Shown here: one piece after another, positions 1 through 11,562 of the stretch
Position numbering within the stretch: the stretch's first letter is position 1
Layout of the letters: the number at the start of each line of letters is the position of its first letter
Assembly (NCBI GenBank): GCA_013368315.1
Contig: JAACJM010000345.1
Span: 1 to 64,000, forward strand
Length of the DNA stretch: 64,000 bases
Origin: Tetrapyrgos nigripes
Lineage: Eukaryota; Basidiomycota; Agaricomycetes; Agaricales; Campanellaceae
Reading direction: 5' to 3'
Translations under genes and position numbers: made by a program
The notes under the pieces: generated by a model
The model's input: only the letters and a program-made list of their open reading frames with translations
What the model was told of the DNA's origin: nothing
Databases searched by the model: none

Positions 1-280
1 GAGATTATGAGTCGCTGCAAAGGAGTCTTCCTTCAAACGCACTGAGAGTGGTTGGACAAGAGGAATGAATGACACGAGAGAAGCGAGGACGACGATAATG
101 GTTTTTTTGATGAACATGGTGTATTTGTATTTAACTGGGTGGTCAAAGCAAGCTAGTAGGATAGGTAGATACTTGTTAGTTAGTCGGTGCAAATTCTTTA
201 GTATGAATGACTTACTGGATGCACTCGGAACTCTGAGAATGTGGTGGAAGTTTGGATGACTGCTACTGGTAGAATTCTTT

Positions 281-548
281 GCTTTTATACTAGTGGATAA
301 CCTTACCAGTACTTGTTCCACTGAATGATCAAGGCATCCAATAGACCATAACTACTAAAAGGTGGTGTCCTTGGGGGCCTACTTAAAATGTAATGAATTA
401 CTGTGGCGCTTTTATACCGGTGGATAACCCTACCAGTAGTAAGTACTTGTACCAGTTCAACTGAAGGATCAAGGCATCCAATACACCATTACTACTGAAA
501 GGTGGTGTCCTTGGAGGCCGCCTTAAAATGGTCAATGGATTACTGTGG
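281..548. repeat. tandem direct repeat, two ~130-bp units
   Basis: Two diverged copies of one unit lie head to tail, roughly 281–410 and 411–548. Each runs from a 'ttttatac..gtggataacc..taccagtac' start through 'gatcaaggcatccaata' and 'aaaggtggtgtccttgg' to 'attactgtggyg'. The second unit carries a small insertion near its start. No coding potential is evident. It may be a local duplication or two ends of a decayed mobile element; I cannot tell which. Confidence 0.7.
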
Positions 549-1328
549 TGTCTCAGCTAGTCAAACACACTGACGGCTCATACTCAGGCTTAATACGTAT
601 CCTGATCCTGTCATGACTCGGATCCTCATATGAAACATGAAAGAGATGTGTCCCAAAGCTAGTGAATACTGATGGTCTGCCACACATCTTCCTGAATTTG
701 GATCTTATTAGGAAATCGGCGGAGTCGGGGATGGCGCACTTCAGTGCGCCGTTAAGATTCCAATTGCGGAGTTTGAAAAGATGTCTATAATTGTCCGTCC
801 AGAAGTCATCCTCCATTCACTGTCTTGAACGCCATCAGTAAGTCTTCATGCTGTCCTCATGCTGTCCTCAGGTGTTGACCTCAAGCATTGATAACAGTGC
901 ATGCAAAAGTGTGTCCTGCAGCTTCTGCGAGTGCCACAGGAAAACTTTCCTGGCCGGACAAGTACGCCCACAACCCCGGTCTACCCAGTCAAACTTCCGA
1001 CACCCTCAACTCACTTCCTTCTCCATCCAACTCAGAAGACGTTTGCAAGTGCATTGCTCGCAAGCGGGAGGTTCCCGCCTGGTTGACCGCTATCTCCGGC
1101 GGAATCTACCGCTCTAATCCTAACCCCATTTGCATGTCCTCAACGGAAACTGTACCCTGACGACGACGACGCCGACTCCAGCAGCAGTGACGCCTCCACC
1201 ACTCTCACTCCCACTCCTACCTTCGCTCATTGCAAGTTTTCTTTCTCAAACACCGACCGTGTAACAACAAAATTGAACGAGCTGTCAATCTCCAGTGCGA
1301 ATGCGGCTCCTGCGTTAAGTCTCAACCA
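549..1328. other. gene-poor stretch with ORF remnants
   Basis: No gene could be modelled with confidence. An 87-codon minus-strand ORF (553–816) and overlapping plus-strand ORFs (about 850–1160) are present. One plus frame stays open from about 1087 to 1386 without its own ATG and reads as Ser/Thr/Asp-rich. It could be a terminal exon of a decayed gene. None resembles a family I know. Confidence 0.3.
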
Positions 1329-2050
1329 CAACATCTCGAATGCTGGCGCATCCGATAGTGATGCGAAGGGTGAAGGTTGGTGCTAGATAATGTTCACCAA
1401 TGTATGTGTCAAACTGACGACCACAGAGCGAGCGAAGAGGGTGACTGATGCGGTTAATGGTGCGTCGAGAGGGTGAGGCGGTTGTATGTCAAACATCTTG
1501 AATGCTGGTGAGCCTTGCGAAGGGTGAAGGTTGGTGCTTATGTGTCAAATTGAGAGAGAGAGAGATAGAGAGAAATTTATTACACGGTATGGTCCACGAG
1601 TTGAACGCCGGTTTCCGGGAGGCGCACGCTTAGTAGCGTTCCCGACTTGGAGACCGTAGGGCAGGCAAGGGACGAGCTGGCGGCTTCTACATCCGTCGTA
1701 GATCCAGTCCCACCCTACGACCACCTTTGACTTCTATGTACAGGCATAACTACCAAGTACGCTACGGACTATTACGGATTGGGTGAACGATAGTCGGGGT
1801 GAACATATATTTTTAGGTTGTTCAAGACTATTCTTAGTGGTAGGAAGTGGGATTTTGGGGAGAGAGTGCGTCTGCTCTTAGCGGTAGGAATTTGGGAATA
1901 GTACGTCTGCTCTTAGCGGCAGGAAGTTTGGGATTTTGGGGGATAGTACATCTGCTCTTAGCGGCAGGAAGTGGGTTTTTGAGCGGTTTGGCACCAGCAA
2001 AAATTGACGACCACAGAACGAGCGAGAGGGTGACTGATGCGGTTATGTAT
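1329..2050. repeat. cluster of local direct repeats
   Basis: Several short sequences recur here. The phrase 'aacatcNtgaatgctgg…gcgaagggtgaaggttggtgct' occurs near 1330–1383 and 1493–1540. The phrase 'gaccacagarcgagcga…gggtgactgatgcggtta' occurs near 1420–1456 and 2010–2045. Between about 1831 and 1985 a roughly 50-bp unit containing 'tctgctcttagcggYaggaa' is repeated three to four times in tandem. No ORF explains the pattern. Confidence 0.6.
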
Positions 2051-2215
2051 CCAGTATGCTGTCCACATTACTATCGTCAATTCAGATCCGCATACCAGCA
2101 TTAAATCCACGTTTAGCTCATGTCCATCCTTAAGTACTGTTTAACTCGTGTATCCATACGTACTGTTGAACCAGGATTTTTGCCCAGTGAATATACAAGG
2201 TGCCTTGTGTGTATA

Positions 2216-2432
2216 AAGTAAGAGAGATGAGATATAGATATAGAGAGAGGAGAGAAAGAGGAAAGAGGAAGAGAGAAAAGATGCTGTATCATAATCGGCG
2301 CTGTTTCTTTTGTTCTGAACTGTCTGTTTTGATAGAGAGAGATTACGGTTATTATCGTAAGTTATAGAGACCTTGGTCTGATAAGAAATAGAGAGAGAAA
2401 AAGAGAGAGAGAAAGAGAAAGAGAAACATCTA
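2216..2432. repeat. GA-rich low-complexity tract
   Basis: Long runs of (GA)n and GAAAG-type repeats lie at about 2221–2282 and 2333–2430. The tract sits just beyond the 3' end of the minus-strand retrotransposon fragment at 2441–2710, so it could be that element's low-complexity tail or simply a microsatellite. Confidence 0.7.
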
Positions 2433-2440
2433 CCGTGACC

Positions 2441-2710
2441 CTACACCCCCGCATCATCTCCATCTTCATCCTCATCTGGGAGTGGGGGCAAGATACCAAA
2501 GATGTGTACGAGGCGCTCGGTCTCATTGGCGAAGCGATATAAGGCATCAAGGCACGACCGGTCAGACAGTAGGGAGCATGAGTTGAGCTTCGGTGGCCGA
2601 CATCCATGCGTAGGCGAGCCCTCGCAACACGATGGGCAGGGCACTGTAGCAGATAGTGGGTGACGGTCTCGGGGTCCTGACGGCAGTAAGGGCATGTAGA
2701 AGAGTCTGCA
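2441..2710 (-). pseudogene. 3' tail of a non-LTR retrotransposon polyprotein (degenerate)
   Basis: Read on the minus strand, about 2600–2710 encodes a Cys/His motif (CPYCRQDPETVTHYLLQCPAH) of the kind found at the extreme C-terminus of Tad/LINE-like reverse transcriptase–RNase H proteins of mushrooms. After a frame change near 2590, the second frame continues to the stop near 2441 with a segment resembling the same tail (RFANETERLVHIFG). The change of frame and the absence of any upstream reverse-transcriptase domain mark it as a 5'-truncated, frameshifted relic. The identification rests on motif recognition only. Confidence 0.5.
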
Positions 2711-3213
2711 TGTACCTCATTAGTACAACTGGTTGCAATCAGACACGTCGTCTTCTTGTGCTCTGACCAACATTTTCAAGCTACCCATCCCCTTTTTCTT
2801 TGAGATCTCTACACGAACCGAAAGCTCTTCCTACACTTTCCCTGGACTCGGTCACAGATAGCTCGTTGTAGTTTGCACCAGTGACTTTCCAATCAGTATT
2901 ATTACACTCGTCTTGACCCTTCCTTGCGGACAATACCAGATTGTTTTGGGCAACTTCTGACCCAATAACGTTGATGAAACGAACGCGACCTTCCAGATTA
3001 GGACGTCATTATCTTGGGCCTCACTGTGCAGCGGCTTTGTGTCTTGGAAGAAGAGGGTGTAGGTTGGAGGGTAAAGTCGTGCATGGAAGCTCTACGGAAG
3101 CGGTTATGAAGTGCCAGTCATAGCGTATTTTGATAGCGAGGTACAAGGACAATACAATGTAATCAAAAGCAACAGATTAATGATCCAATTAGAAGTTCAA
3201 AAGTACATATCTG
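2711..3213. other. intergenic, no gene seen
   Basis: No ORF of recognisable type. The right part is probably the 3' untranslated region and terminator of ASF1, which is transcribed leftwards. Confidence 0.5.
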
Positions 3214-3953
3214 TCATGATTTCGATTGGTCTCCGTCTACATCCATAGAATCATCCAAATCATTTGCTGATGGTACACTGGCAGATGTAGCTGCACCGGC
3301 AACAGCAGCCCCGCCTTGTTGGGGCGGTGAGACGTCCCTAAAAGAGGGACAGGTTACTACACAAGTTGAGATGGAGAGAGGTGGTGACAACTCACCATTT
3401 TATCTGAAAACGCGTCACTCTCGGTTTAGAATTGATATCTCTAACCAGTCTATCAAACATGATTTTAGGTGGCGGTGTTTCCTTCATCTCCTCGTTGTCG
3501 TATTCGGTGTTTTGGTAGTATCCGACGCGTACAAACTCTTGGTCTTTGTATGATCCGGTCAAGATGAGAGCCGCGACGCCTAATACGTCTTCTGTGGGGA
3601 TTTTTGATGGGTCTGGAGGGGAGCCCTCGAACTCGAAAGAGTTGACGCCCACGGGTACTGGTCCAACTAGACAGTCGTCAAGTTCTTGATCTAGTTCTTC
3701 GTTTCCTGGCGAAGACACGTAGATGAGTTTCCACTCAAGGTCTATCTGCACGTTAGAAGGCCAGAAAGACAAAACAAACGCGAAGAGACGCACCGTCTGG
3801 GAGTTGCGCAATGCATTCGAATGTGACGCGAAAACGATACACGTCTGAGAAACGAGCGGGATTGTTGATGAACTCGACATTCTAGTCGGAGACTTTCAGA
3901 AGACTGATCCCAAGTGAGCTGAGGCGACATACCCTGATGGTGACGATAGACAT
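3214..3953 (-). CDS. ASF1: histone chaperone ASF1
   Basis: ASF1 binds the H3–H4 dimer and hands it to CAF-1 or HIRA during replication-coupled and replication-independent nucleosome assembly in the nucleus. Four exons (3933–3953, 3796..3881 region to 3794, 3396–3741, 3214–3337), joined at GT–AG introns of 51, 52 and 58 bp, give an exact 193-codon frame (192 aa). The protein opens with MSIVTIRNVEF and shows the family hallmarks DLEWKL.YV.S, VGPVPVG.N.F, PDPSKIP.EDVLGV and QEFVRVGYY, then KPRVTRFQIKWD, all in the immunoglobulin-like core. The tail is short, Ala-rich and acidic (DLDDSMDVDGD), as in other fungal ASF1 proteins. The start ATG at 3951–3953 lies in a seven-residue first exon. It is transcribed away from the LTE1-like gene, with which it shares about 510 bp of upstream DNA. 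Confidence 0.95.
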
Positions 3954-4465
3954 GAGAGAGGAGAAGGAAAGAAGAGCGAGCTTGCCACTGCTCCTGCAGA
4001 GAACGCGATAGAATCACGTGCGGCTGTCTCTTTTGTCTTTCAACGGTTTTTGGATTCCTAAGCCCTTTGTCGTCGAGCTCGTCGGCGACGGTCTTCAGCC
4101 GGCCTTCGAACGCCCTCCAGCCTTTTGCGACCTATCGCTGTTTGTTTTCAACGTCTTCTCTGGGTTTTGACGTCTTGTTTGACATCAGTTGACCCACGTC
4201 TTTATCCATCAAGTTTCCCTCCGACTTGACGCCTTCCAACAACGCCTCTTTGTCGCCTACGGACCTCACACATTTTCGCGTTCTCAGTCACACAACTGTT
4301 TCGCTCTAAGCTCCGAGCTGGAAGGAGTCACATTCCGGATATCTCCAAAACTCACGGCACTCCATATTACTTTTCCCTTGCCACTCTTTATCCAGCTTCC
4401 ACTACCACAAAGGAGCATGTTTTGATACCTAAAGCTCACCTTGTTACCCAAAACACACATATATC
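3954..4465. promoter_or_regulatory. shared divergent promoter region (ASF1 / LTE1)
   Basis: This 512-bp gap lies between the start codons of the leftward ASF1 gene and the rightward LTE1-like gene. It must carry both promoters and 5' UTRs. The side near 4466 is pyrimidine- and CA-rich, which is common upstream of fungal start codons. I see no confident TATA box or named binding site. Confidence 0.5.
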
Positions 4466-7400
4466 ATGTCCCAAGACCCATCTGACTCGTCGCATTCACA
4501 GACACTACCGGTGTCCAGCTCGCCCCCAGTCCTGCCATCCATACCCCCAATTTCCTCTACAGGCCTCGACTTTTCGTCGCCTGACACATTCTCTGCCTCT
4601 CTTCCACCAATCTCCACTTCTACCAGCTCACCTTCATCGCCCGATCCTTCTCATCATGTCTTACTCCCCATTCCTGCACCTTCAAATAACAAGTCACAAG
4701 CTTCATTCACATATCCTGATGCTTCCGAGGACAACTCTTTGTCGGATCCGTTGCCTCCGGAAATTGCTAATGCCGACATCTCCATAGCTCGTGAGTCTTT
4801 GTCTCGGTCTGCATATTAGTCTTGCAACGCTCATCGTCTTTCTTGACAGCTGACGGCAGTTTTGTCGAGACCTCCGTTGGTCCAGCGGCTAGAGAACTCA
4901 AGAAGCGCTATGACCAGCATTATGGCGTGGGTCCATCAGTTCGCTCTCCTTATGCCATCACGGCCTTCACCAATCAGCATGGGAAGACAATGTATCGTGT
5001 TGGGTGAGTACACTAATTTCTTCTCTGATATCTTTGTTGATCGGAGTACTCCCATCAGGCATCGAGACCAATCAGCGCCAGGTGCTTCAGCTGCTGATGC
5101 TGAAGATGTCGCCGTCTCCAAATCCAAATCCCCTAGTACCTCACCCCAGCAGCATAAACGCCAATCCAGGATCAGCTTCAACAATCTCCTGCGTAACGGT
5201 TCATCATCATCTACTTCGAATGCCTCTCAGCCACGGAAGTTGAAGAAACCCCGCTCAAATCCGGACCTTACGAGCAATAGTGATGTGCGTCCATCCAGAC
5301 ACCATCATGGTAACTCTACGGGAGGCCGTATGCACTCCCTCAGCGTGACAGCCGCCGACATGCCGCGCGCCTCATATAACGTTCCTGTACATCACGGAGA
5401 CGCTTTTGGAGACGTGATGGATTGGTCTTCCCCTTCCAGTGACAACTTTTCGACCCACAGTCTTTTTCTTTCGGTAGATGAACCATCGTCATCTACTCGT
5501 CGTCACGGTTTCCCCTCTGTCATCCAGCATCCTTTTGGATCTGGTGTGTCTTTTGAGTCGCCGGCAGCCAAAGCAAATCCTTATCTACCCATACCACGAC
5601 CTTTGAGGGAGATGCAGTCTTTTGAATCGGGACTGACTGCGAGGCAGAATGAGCCCGAAGAAACACTTCTCGATCGTCTTGAGGCTCTGCATGATCTTAC
5701 TCGTCCTCCATCTGCGATTCATTTGCGTCAGTCTTATTTGATGGCGTCTAGTGGTGACAACAGGAAGGATGGCAATGAGGTGCAAGTGGGCAGCGACAAG
5801 GGGAAGGGGAAGGCAGATGTACAAGTGGAGGTGCAGGAGCAGGAGCAGCAGGCGACGAGAGACTCTATGGCCCCTGCCGGAGGTGAGCCATCTCACTTTC
5901 CACTCCCGGAGACGGCCATGCATTCCCGATATTCTACCGACATCTTCGATGTGCTGCAGGCGTATAGTGGGTTGCCTTTATTGGACAAGCTGTCGGATGA
6001 GTCGGAAGAGACGACCGTCATTAAGTTGTCACTTTCTTCGGAGAATAACGCTGCGCCTCGAAATGACCCTCGGTTCGTCATCTGGGGAGAGGTTTATCCC
6101 GAACTGGACACACAGTCTCAGGAAAGTCTGGACTTGTCCAGTTCGAGGTCGGGGACGGGTCCATCGTCTAGTGCGTCCAGGAGGAAGAGTCAAAAAGGAA
6201 AAGGCAGAACCCGATTCCAGAGACACCAGTGGGTCATGCTTCAGGCGCCGGGTTCCCAAATAAAGTCTTGGTCGCGGCGACCATTGAGCGCTGGATAGCT
6301 CAGCTTACAAGTGACCTAAACTATGACGAGCTCCTCGACTTCTTCTTGACTTATCGTACATATATCACTTCTATGGACCTTGCCCACCTTTTAATCTGTC
6401 GGTTCCACTGGGCTTTGCAAACGAGAGGAAAGGCTGGTGCAGGCGATGAAGTAGTGAGGCGGATTGTGAGGGTTAGGACATTTGTGGCTTTTCGTTATTG
6501 GCTTTTGACTTTCTTTACTGTGGATTTCGTGCCAAATCGGGATTTGAGGTTGTTGGTTGCAAGTTGGTTGAATACTCTGATACATGATCCGATTCTTGAG
6601 AAGCATTCTGATGGTTTGGTGAGTCGTTTTTCAATGTTTGAAATGCCTTAGCCTCGAAAATTTGCTGCCCTTTCCCATATTACCCTCCTTTGTCCATGTT
6701 TTTGTGCCGCGCCCGGGATTCGCGGTGTGGCGTATACACTAGTCTTTTTCCGTTCTTCTATCTTCTCGTCTTTCTCCTTCTGTTATATTGATGTGCTGTT
6801 TTTAGAGTATCGTCAAGAAGCTCAAGAAGGTTGCCAAAGATTGTATGAAGGCTCACACACGGACACCTCCAAGGCCTAAATACGAAAAGTCGCCTACCAC
6901 GAAACAGAACACTGGAAAAGAGCTACTGTTGGGAGAAAAATTTGCAGAGGCTACCAGGAAGCTGAAACACGATGACTCGGATTCTGACGTAGACCTTGAC
7001 TTCGCTATGGAGGAAGCCTCCTCTCCTACCACATACCAACAGGACCCGGCGAACTTGCATCTAAGTGCGATCCATCTAGGTGGCGCGGCTATATCACCGT
7101 CAGGGCCCAACTCAATAGCCCTCTCAAACTTGTCCATACTGCAGAGAACAGACCATGCACCTGGACCTGGAGAGGATACGGCTGTTCCTTTCATACAAAC
7201 GGCGGCCACTTTACCTATACATCACAACGCCCTGTCACGCGCTTTCGTGAAGACTATTGGCAGACTGGGTCGATGGAAGAGGGTGTTGAATAATAGGACA
7301 AACGGACGTGCACCGGCAAATCCTTGTGCAGGTGTTTCGGCATTTGACTTGGAGTTGACAGTATCGAGGGACTTGCTGACTGTAAATGGAGGTGTCGAAT

Positions 7401-9767
7401 CGTATCTCAGGATGATTGAGCGGCAGTCGCCTACTCCCAGTTCTCCGACGATCCGTTTGCCAGATGGCTCTTCTGAGTCTACCCCGGTTCATTCTGTCAT
7501 TCTGTCAAATGAGAGCTCTGCGACATCTTCTAACGCTCCAACTGCACCCGCCAGTGCTTCTTTCCCTTCTCCTCCTCCTGATCTTCCAGCTATCTCTACG
7601 ACAGAAGCATCAGGTTCGGCAACTTCTGCAAAACCGTCTGCATCCGAAGAGTCTAGCACTGTTTCAGGAGACGCTCAGGTCCCGTCAGTACCGGATGGTC
7701 CACCTCCGGAGTATTCTGACTCGGAACACGACTCCAATGAAATACATGACCCGCCTACGACGGCGACTACAGTCCCCGAAGTGCAATCCTTAGCGGATAG
7801 TCATTCCTCAGAGATGGACCGCGCATCGCTGGCGTCTTCCAGGCGCACGACCTCTACTGATTCGTTTGGCGAGCCTCTGTCGGCCACACGAGGTTCTGCA
7901 GCATTCCCCGGTTTTCGTTCTCCGTGGCAGTTCGACGTTGTGTCAATTGACGAGTTGGACCTTTCTGATACCTCGTCGGACCCAGGAGGAGATGATGGTC
8001 CTGCTTTACCCCCTGGACTTCGTCGACTGCCTCGTCGACTGCCTCTGCGGCGAGCTTTTGAGTTCTTGGATCGACGAGATACAGTCTCGTCTATGGGTAT
8101 AATATCTCGAGACTCGGTGGCTTCTGAAGCCAGTTCGACGTCTTCGATCTCTGTTGGGCTTGGAGGAGGGAATATTCAGCAGTGGCAAATGAATGCATTG
8201 GTGGATTCTCTTGCCGTCGAAGACGAGCCTGGGGATGTCGAGGATGCACTTCGTCGCTTGGAAGGTCAGATTAGTCCACAGAAGAGACAGGAAAAGGCGT
8301 CAAAGGTAGACGATTGGATCAACAACATGAGGGAACGATTGGCCATGGGAAATTATGTTGATGAGCCTCCCAGGTTTCTTGATGACAGTGACGAGGAAGA
8401 GCAAGGGGATGACTTGGGAGAGGGTTCATCTGGCGCTGCCGAGAATGAAGCTGACCGGACAATCCCTGCTATCTCGGTACCAGACGACTCTGCTGAAGAA
8501 AGTGACGGTGCACTGGACATGGAGAACGTCAGTACTCCAGTTCTAACGCAAGCTCCTCCTTCTCATCTGACATCGCCTCCTCGTTCGGCGGACGCAAAAC
8601 CTGCTGTTGAAGACGCTGTTCCTCTAGAGATACTGCAAAGCAGGCTTCAGGACATGCCACCTTTGTCAACTCGAGTAGCGTCCATAACCTCCAAATTTGC
8701 CGACCATGATGTACCGAGATCTCATCGGTCGTTTATCCTGGCCTTCAAAGCTGATGACCTTGCTCAGCATTTTGCCATGATTGATCGGGAGTTGTTCATG
8801 AACATCAAGTTTGATGAACTACTCCTGGATGATTGGGCTGCCTGCGAGGAAATTAATGTTTTGGATTGGGCTCAGTACCTGAAAGATCGTGCTAGGTGGA
8901 AAGCGGAGTCTCGATGGCCAGAGAAGACCAGTGCTCTGGGTTCTGTTCGTGGCCGATTTAACCTCATGGTCAACTTCACCGTTTCAGAGATTGTCCTGAC
9001 ACCACCCAATGAACGGCCGATTGTATTCGCCAAGTTTCTGCGGATAGCCTGGAAAGCGTACCAACGGAGCAGCTTCAACACACTAGTTGCCATCATCACT
9101 GGTCTTGAAAGCGAATGGGTAACAAGAGCCATGAAGAAAAATATGAATAAGCTTACTCTTTGGGAGAGTCGGATGTTCTCGGATTTCAGGACTTACATAT
9201 CCAATGTCGATAACTTCAAGTATATCCGCCGTGCTGTCGATGCTATAGCTGACGCTAAACCGCTCAACTCCACCACTACACACTCAGGCTCAGTCACGAG
9301 TGGTAGCGCACCTAGTTTGGACAAGCCTATAGTCCCAAGCGCGTGCATCCCATTCATAGGTGAGCACTTTAATGTTGCGAACACGTCGCCATCGCTTAAC
9401 TTTGATTTCTCTAGGCATATACCTTTCTCAACTCCATCAGTATAACCAACTTACTCCTCTTATTGATCCCACGGCTCCGAACAAGGCCATTGGCTTCGAC
9501 CCTGTCACTTCCAACTTCGATCCTGTTGCCCATCCTGAAGTTTTCTCAACTCTTGCCCCCCTACCCCAGTCTATGCATCTCGAACCTTTGATCAATGTGC
9601 ACAAGCAGCGACTCATTGCTGGTGTCATAAAATCTCTGGTAGCTGGGCAACATCTTGCAAGCCGAGTCCAGTTCCCCATTGACAAGAAGCTGTTCCATAA
9701 ATGTTTACGTCTCCGGGGTCTGGATACAGAAACCCTTCGGAGGGCACTGCTTATGCTCCCAGATTAA
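4466..9767 (+). CDS. LTE1: Ras-type guanine nucleotide exchange factor, LTE1-like
   Basis: This is a large exchange factor (about 1,630 aa) of the Cdc25/Ras-GEF superfamily; LTE1 proteins act on mitotic-exit and polarity control. Exons run about 4466–4790, 4850–5003, 5059 to about 6124, about 6181–6618, 6806–9359 and 9415–9767, and most introns have clean GT–AG ends. The first half is Ser/Pro-rich and probably disordered. A RasGEF_N domain (nt ~6250–6620, ATIERWIAQLTSDLNYDELL…) precedes a 500-residue acidic linker. The catalytic RasGEF domain (nt ~8620–9760) contains NFTVSEIVLTPPNERP, NTLVAIITGLES and GIYLSQLHQYN. The frame changes between about 6125 and 6240. Either a non-canonical intron (e.g. 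6125–6180) or an indel in nearby A-runs is needed, so this junction is unresolved. The LTE1 assignment is from domain order and N-terminal motifs; a different Cdc25-family name is possible. Confidence 0.85.
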
Positions 9768-10276
9768 TAGGTCGTCCTGCTGGCCGTTGGTGTTCAGTAA
9801 ATCTGTGGTCTCCATTCCCCTTTTGTTCTCATCTGTTTACATGCCCCTTATTGCTTTCCATTGATGATTTAGAGGATTTTTTTATTGTTGTTTTAAGCTC
9901 TTTTTCTGTCTGTCGAGAGGATCATCTGAACCAATCTGAAATGTATCTTTTATCATGTTTGTCTTTAATTTTCGGAACTGCCATTGAGGACTCAACGTGG
10001 AAAACAGTTATCACGATTCGCATTGTTTTCAGTCTCCATCCTGGAAGATGCAGTACAGAAAGATGTATTCAGTTACAAGTAACAACGGTGACGACCTTCA
10101 GTATACATGGTACAAGTAGCATTTACAAGAACACAAAAGTACAACACTCGGCCACACAGAGAAAGGCCAGTGGTAGGAGCCATTGCTAACAAGGTTTTAT
10201 CGAGACTACTACCCGCGTGTGCCGCATTCTGACCTGGAATGCCATCCCATCTCCGAAATTCTCTCCTACATCGCTG
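9768..10276. other. convergent 3' intergenic region
   Basis: This 509-bp stretch lies between the stop of the LTE1-like gene (+) and the stop of the membrane protein gene (−). It is T-rich after 9,860, consistent with a 3' UTR and poly(A) region. No additional gene was seen. Confidence 0.5.
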
Positions 10277-10831
10277 CTAGTATCTGAAGTTGTACCTCTT
10301 CCAATTCTCAGGACCCCCAAACTTTCTCTCATATGCGCTCCTTGAGACAATGCCCAGCATCAACAGCGCTTCCAGCACGCAAAGTACTAACTGTGCAATC
10401 GTCAAACCCAGGACACCATTCTTGCCCTTTCCATTCACAGTCTCGCCAACTTCACTTCCCAATTGTAGGTCTTTGCCCACAAAGACTGCAATCACAGCTG
10501 TCAATCCAGCAGCGCCTAACCACATTGCGACCAAGCAAGATGCACATAGGAGACTGGTTATGGTCGAAGAGGTCGACGAGATAGGGCGTTCTTGTGGGTT
10601 GATGATGATCACCGTCTCTAATGAGCGACGATATTCGAAGACAAGGATAGTTGTGTGATATAGCACAGTCAACCCAAAGACAACTGGTATAACCCAGATT
10701 GAGTCGGTACCTAGGTGGAGCATGGAGATGATAAACGTGATTGTGCTGAAAACTAGAGAGGCTGCAGTAAGATTGAAAAGGGGAGCGACGGGTTGTCGGG
10801 ATTGTAAACCTGCGATCAGGTTATCCATCAC
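10277..10831 (-). CDS. four-TM membrane protein, uncharacterised
   Basis: A single-exon, 184-residue protein. Four hydrophobic segments are evident, at about residues 20–42 (AASLVFSTITFIISMLHL), 47–66, 89–118 and 142–165. A short charged loop lies between segments 2 and 3 and a basic, Tyr-rich C-terminus ends the protein (YERKFGGPENWKRYNFRY). The size and topology recall MARVEL-like fungal membrane proteins, but no diagnostic motif allows a firm assignment. There is no signal peptide; the N-terminus is short and cytosolic-looking. Its stop faces that of LTE1. The start is the first ATG of a MetMet pair. Confidence 0.6.
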   Translation of the reverse strand: MMDNLIAGLQSRQPVAPLFNLTAASLVFSTITFIISMLHLGTDSIWVIPVVFGLTVLYHTTILVFEYRRSLETVIIINPQERPISSTSSTITSLLCASCLVAMWLGAAGLTAVIAVFVGKDLQLGSEVGETVNGKGKNGVLGLTIAQLVLCVLEALLMLGIVSRSAYERKFGGPENWKRYNFRY

Positions 10832-11562
10832 TGGATCAGGCCGATTCTGACGAGTGCTGAAGGAGTTTTCCCTTCGGGAAGGAGATTAACTGGTAGAGCT
10901 TCTGTGGGAATCCCTGGTTCGGGACCAAGTGGTTTGCCTGATCCCAGCCTTCCACCAGTGGATGGCTAGGAGCTCTGTGATGGTGCACAAGGATGCCAGT
11001 GCGCAGGAAGATGAGAAGGGGAGAAGCCGTAATTATATAGACGGTCTCATCGGCAGCAACTAAGCAGCACATGGAAGCAGTCGGGGTCACGCATTCGGCT
11101 TCACGACGAATCAACGCAAACACATGATAAGCACATGCAGTCAACCTGGCCAACGACGACATAAGATAGTGCGTTGAGAAACAGCTGGCTGTTGGCTTAC
11201 CAGAGCAATGGTAACCTTCTCAGAGTGACAGAGCAACACATTGTCTTACAGTGTAAATGATCGTCCCGGATTTGCGTCCGAGATAGTCAAGTTGCTGCTG
11301 TCAATCTGCTGCGCGATCATTGATGTGTTGATCCTGAGTCGAATTAAAGCCTGTAATAACTGTGTCAAATGAGAGTAGACCGTTTAACCGATCTTTTAAG
11401 CAGCCTGAGGGAGACAGTCGTTCTGAAGTAGTCGTGGATGATGATGGACGAAAAGGTGTCGAGCAGCAGGTGTCTGACAAGCTCGCAAACGGCAAAAAGT
11501 TCAGGTATATGTACAATTGTCGTCTCAGCGTACAGATCTGCAATACACTGTGTTAGTTGATA
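10832..11562. other. intergenic, short ORFs rejected
   Basis: This contains the promoter of the membrane protein gene and the 3' flank of SET5. A 108-codon minus-strand ORF (10,836–11,162) has no recognisable domain or splice continuation, and I do not call it a gene. Confidence 0.4.

Noticed and set aside
848..1160. Cys-containing short ORFs resembling metallothionein or copper-fist fragments
   Set aside because: Cys spacing fits neither family; the overlapping frames suggest chance.
10836..11162. 108-codon minus-strand ORF upstream of the membrane protein gene
   Set aside because: No domain, no plausible splice partners, and it lies in a promoter region.
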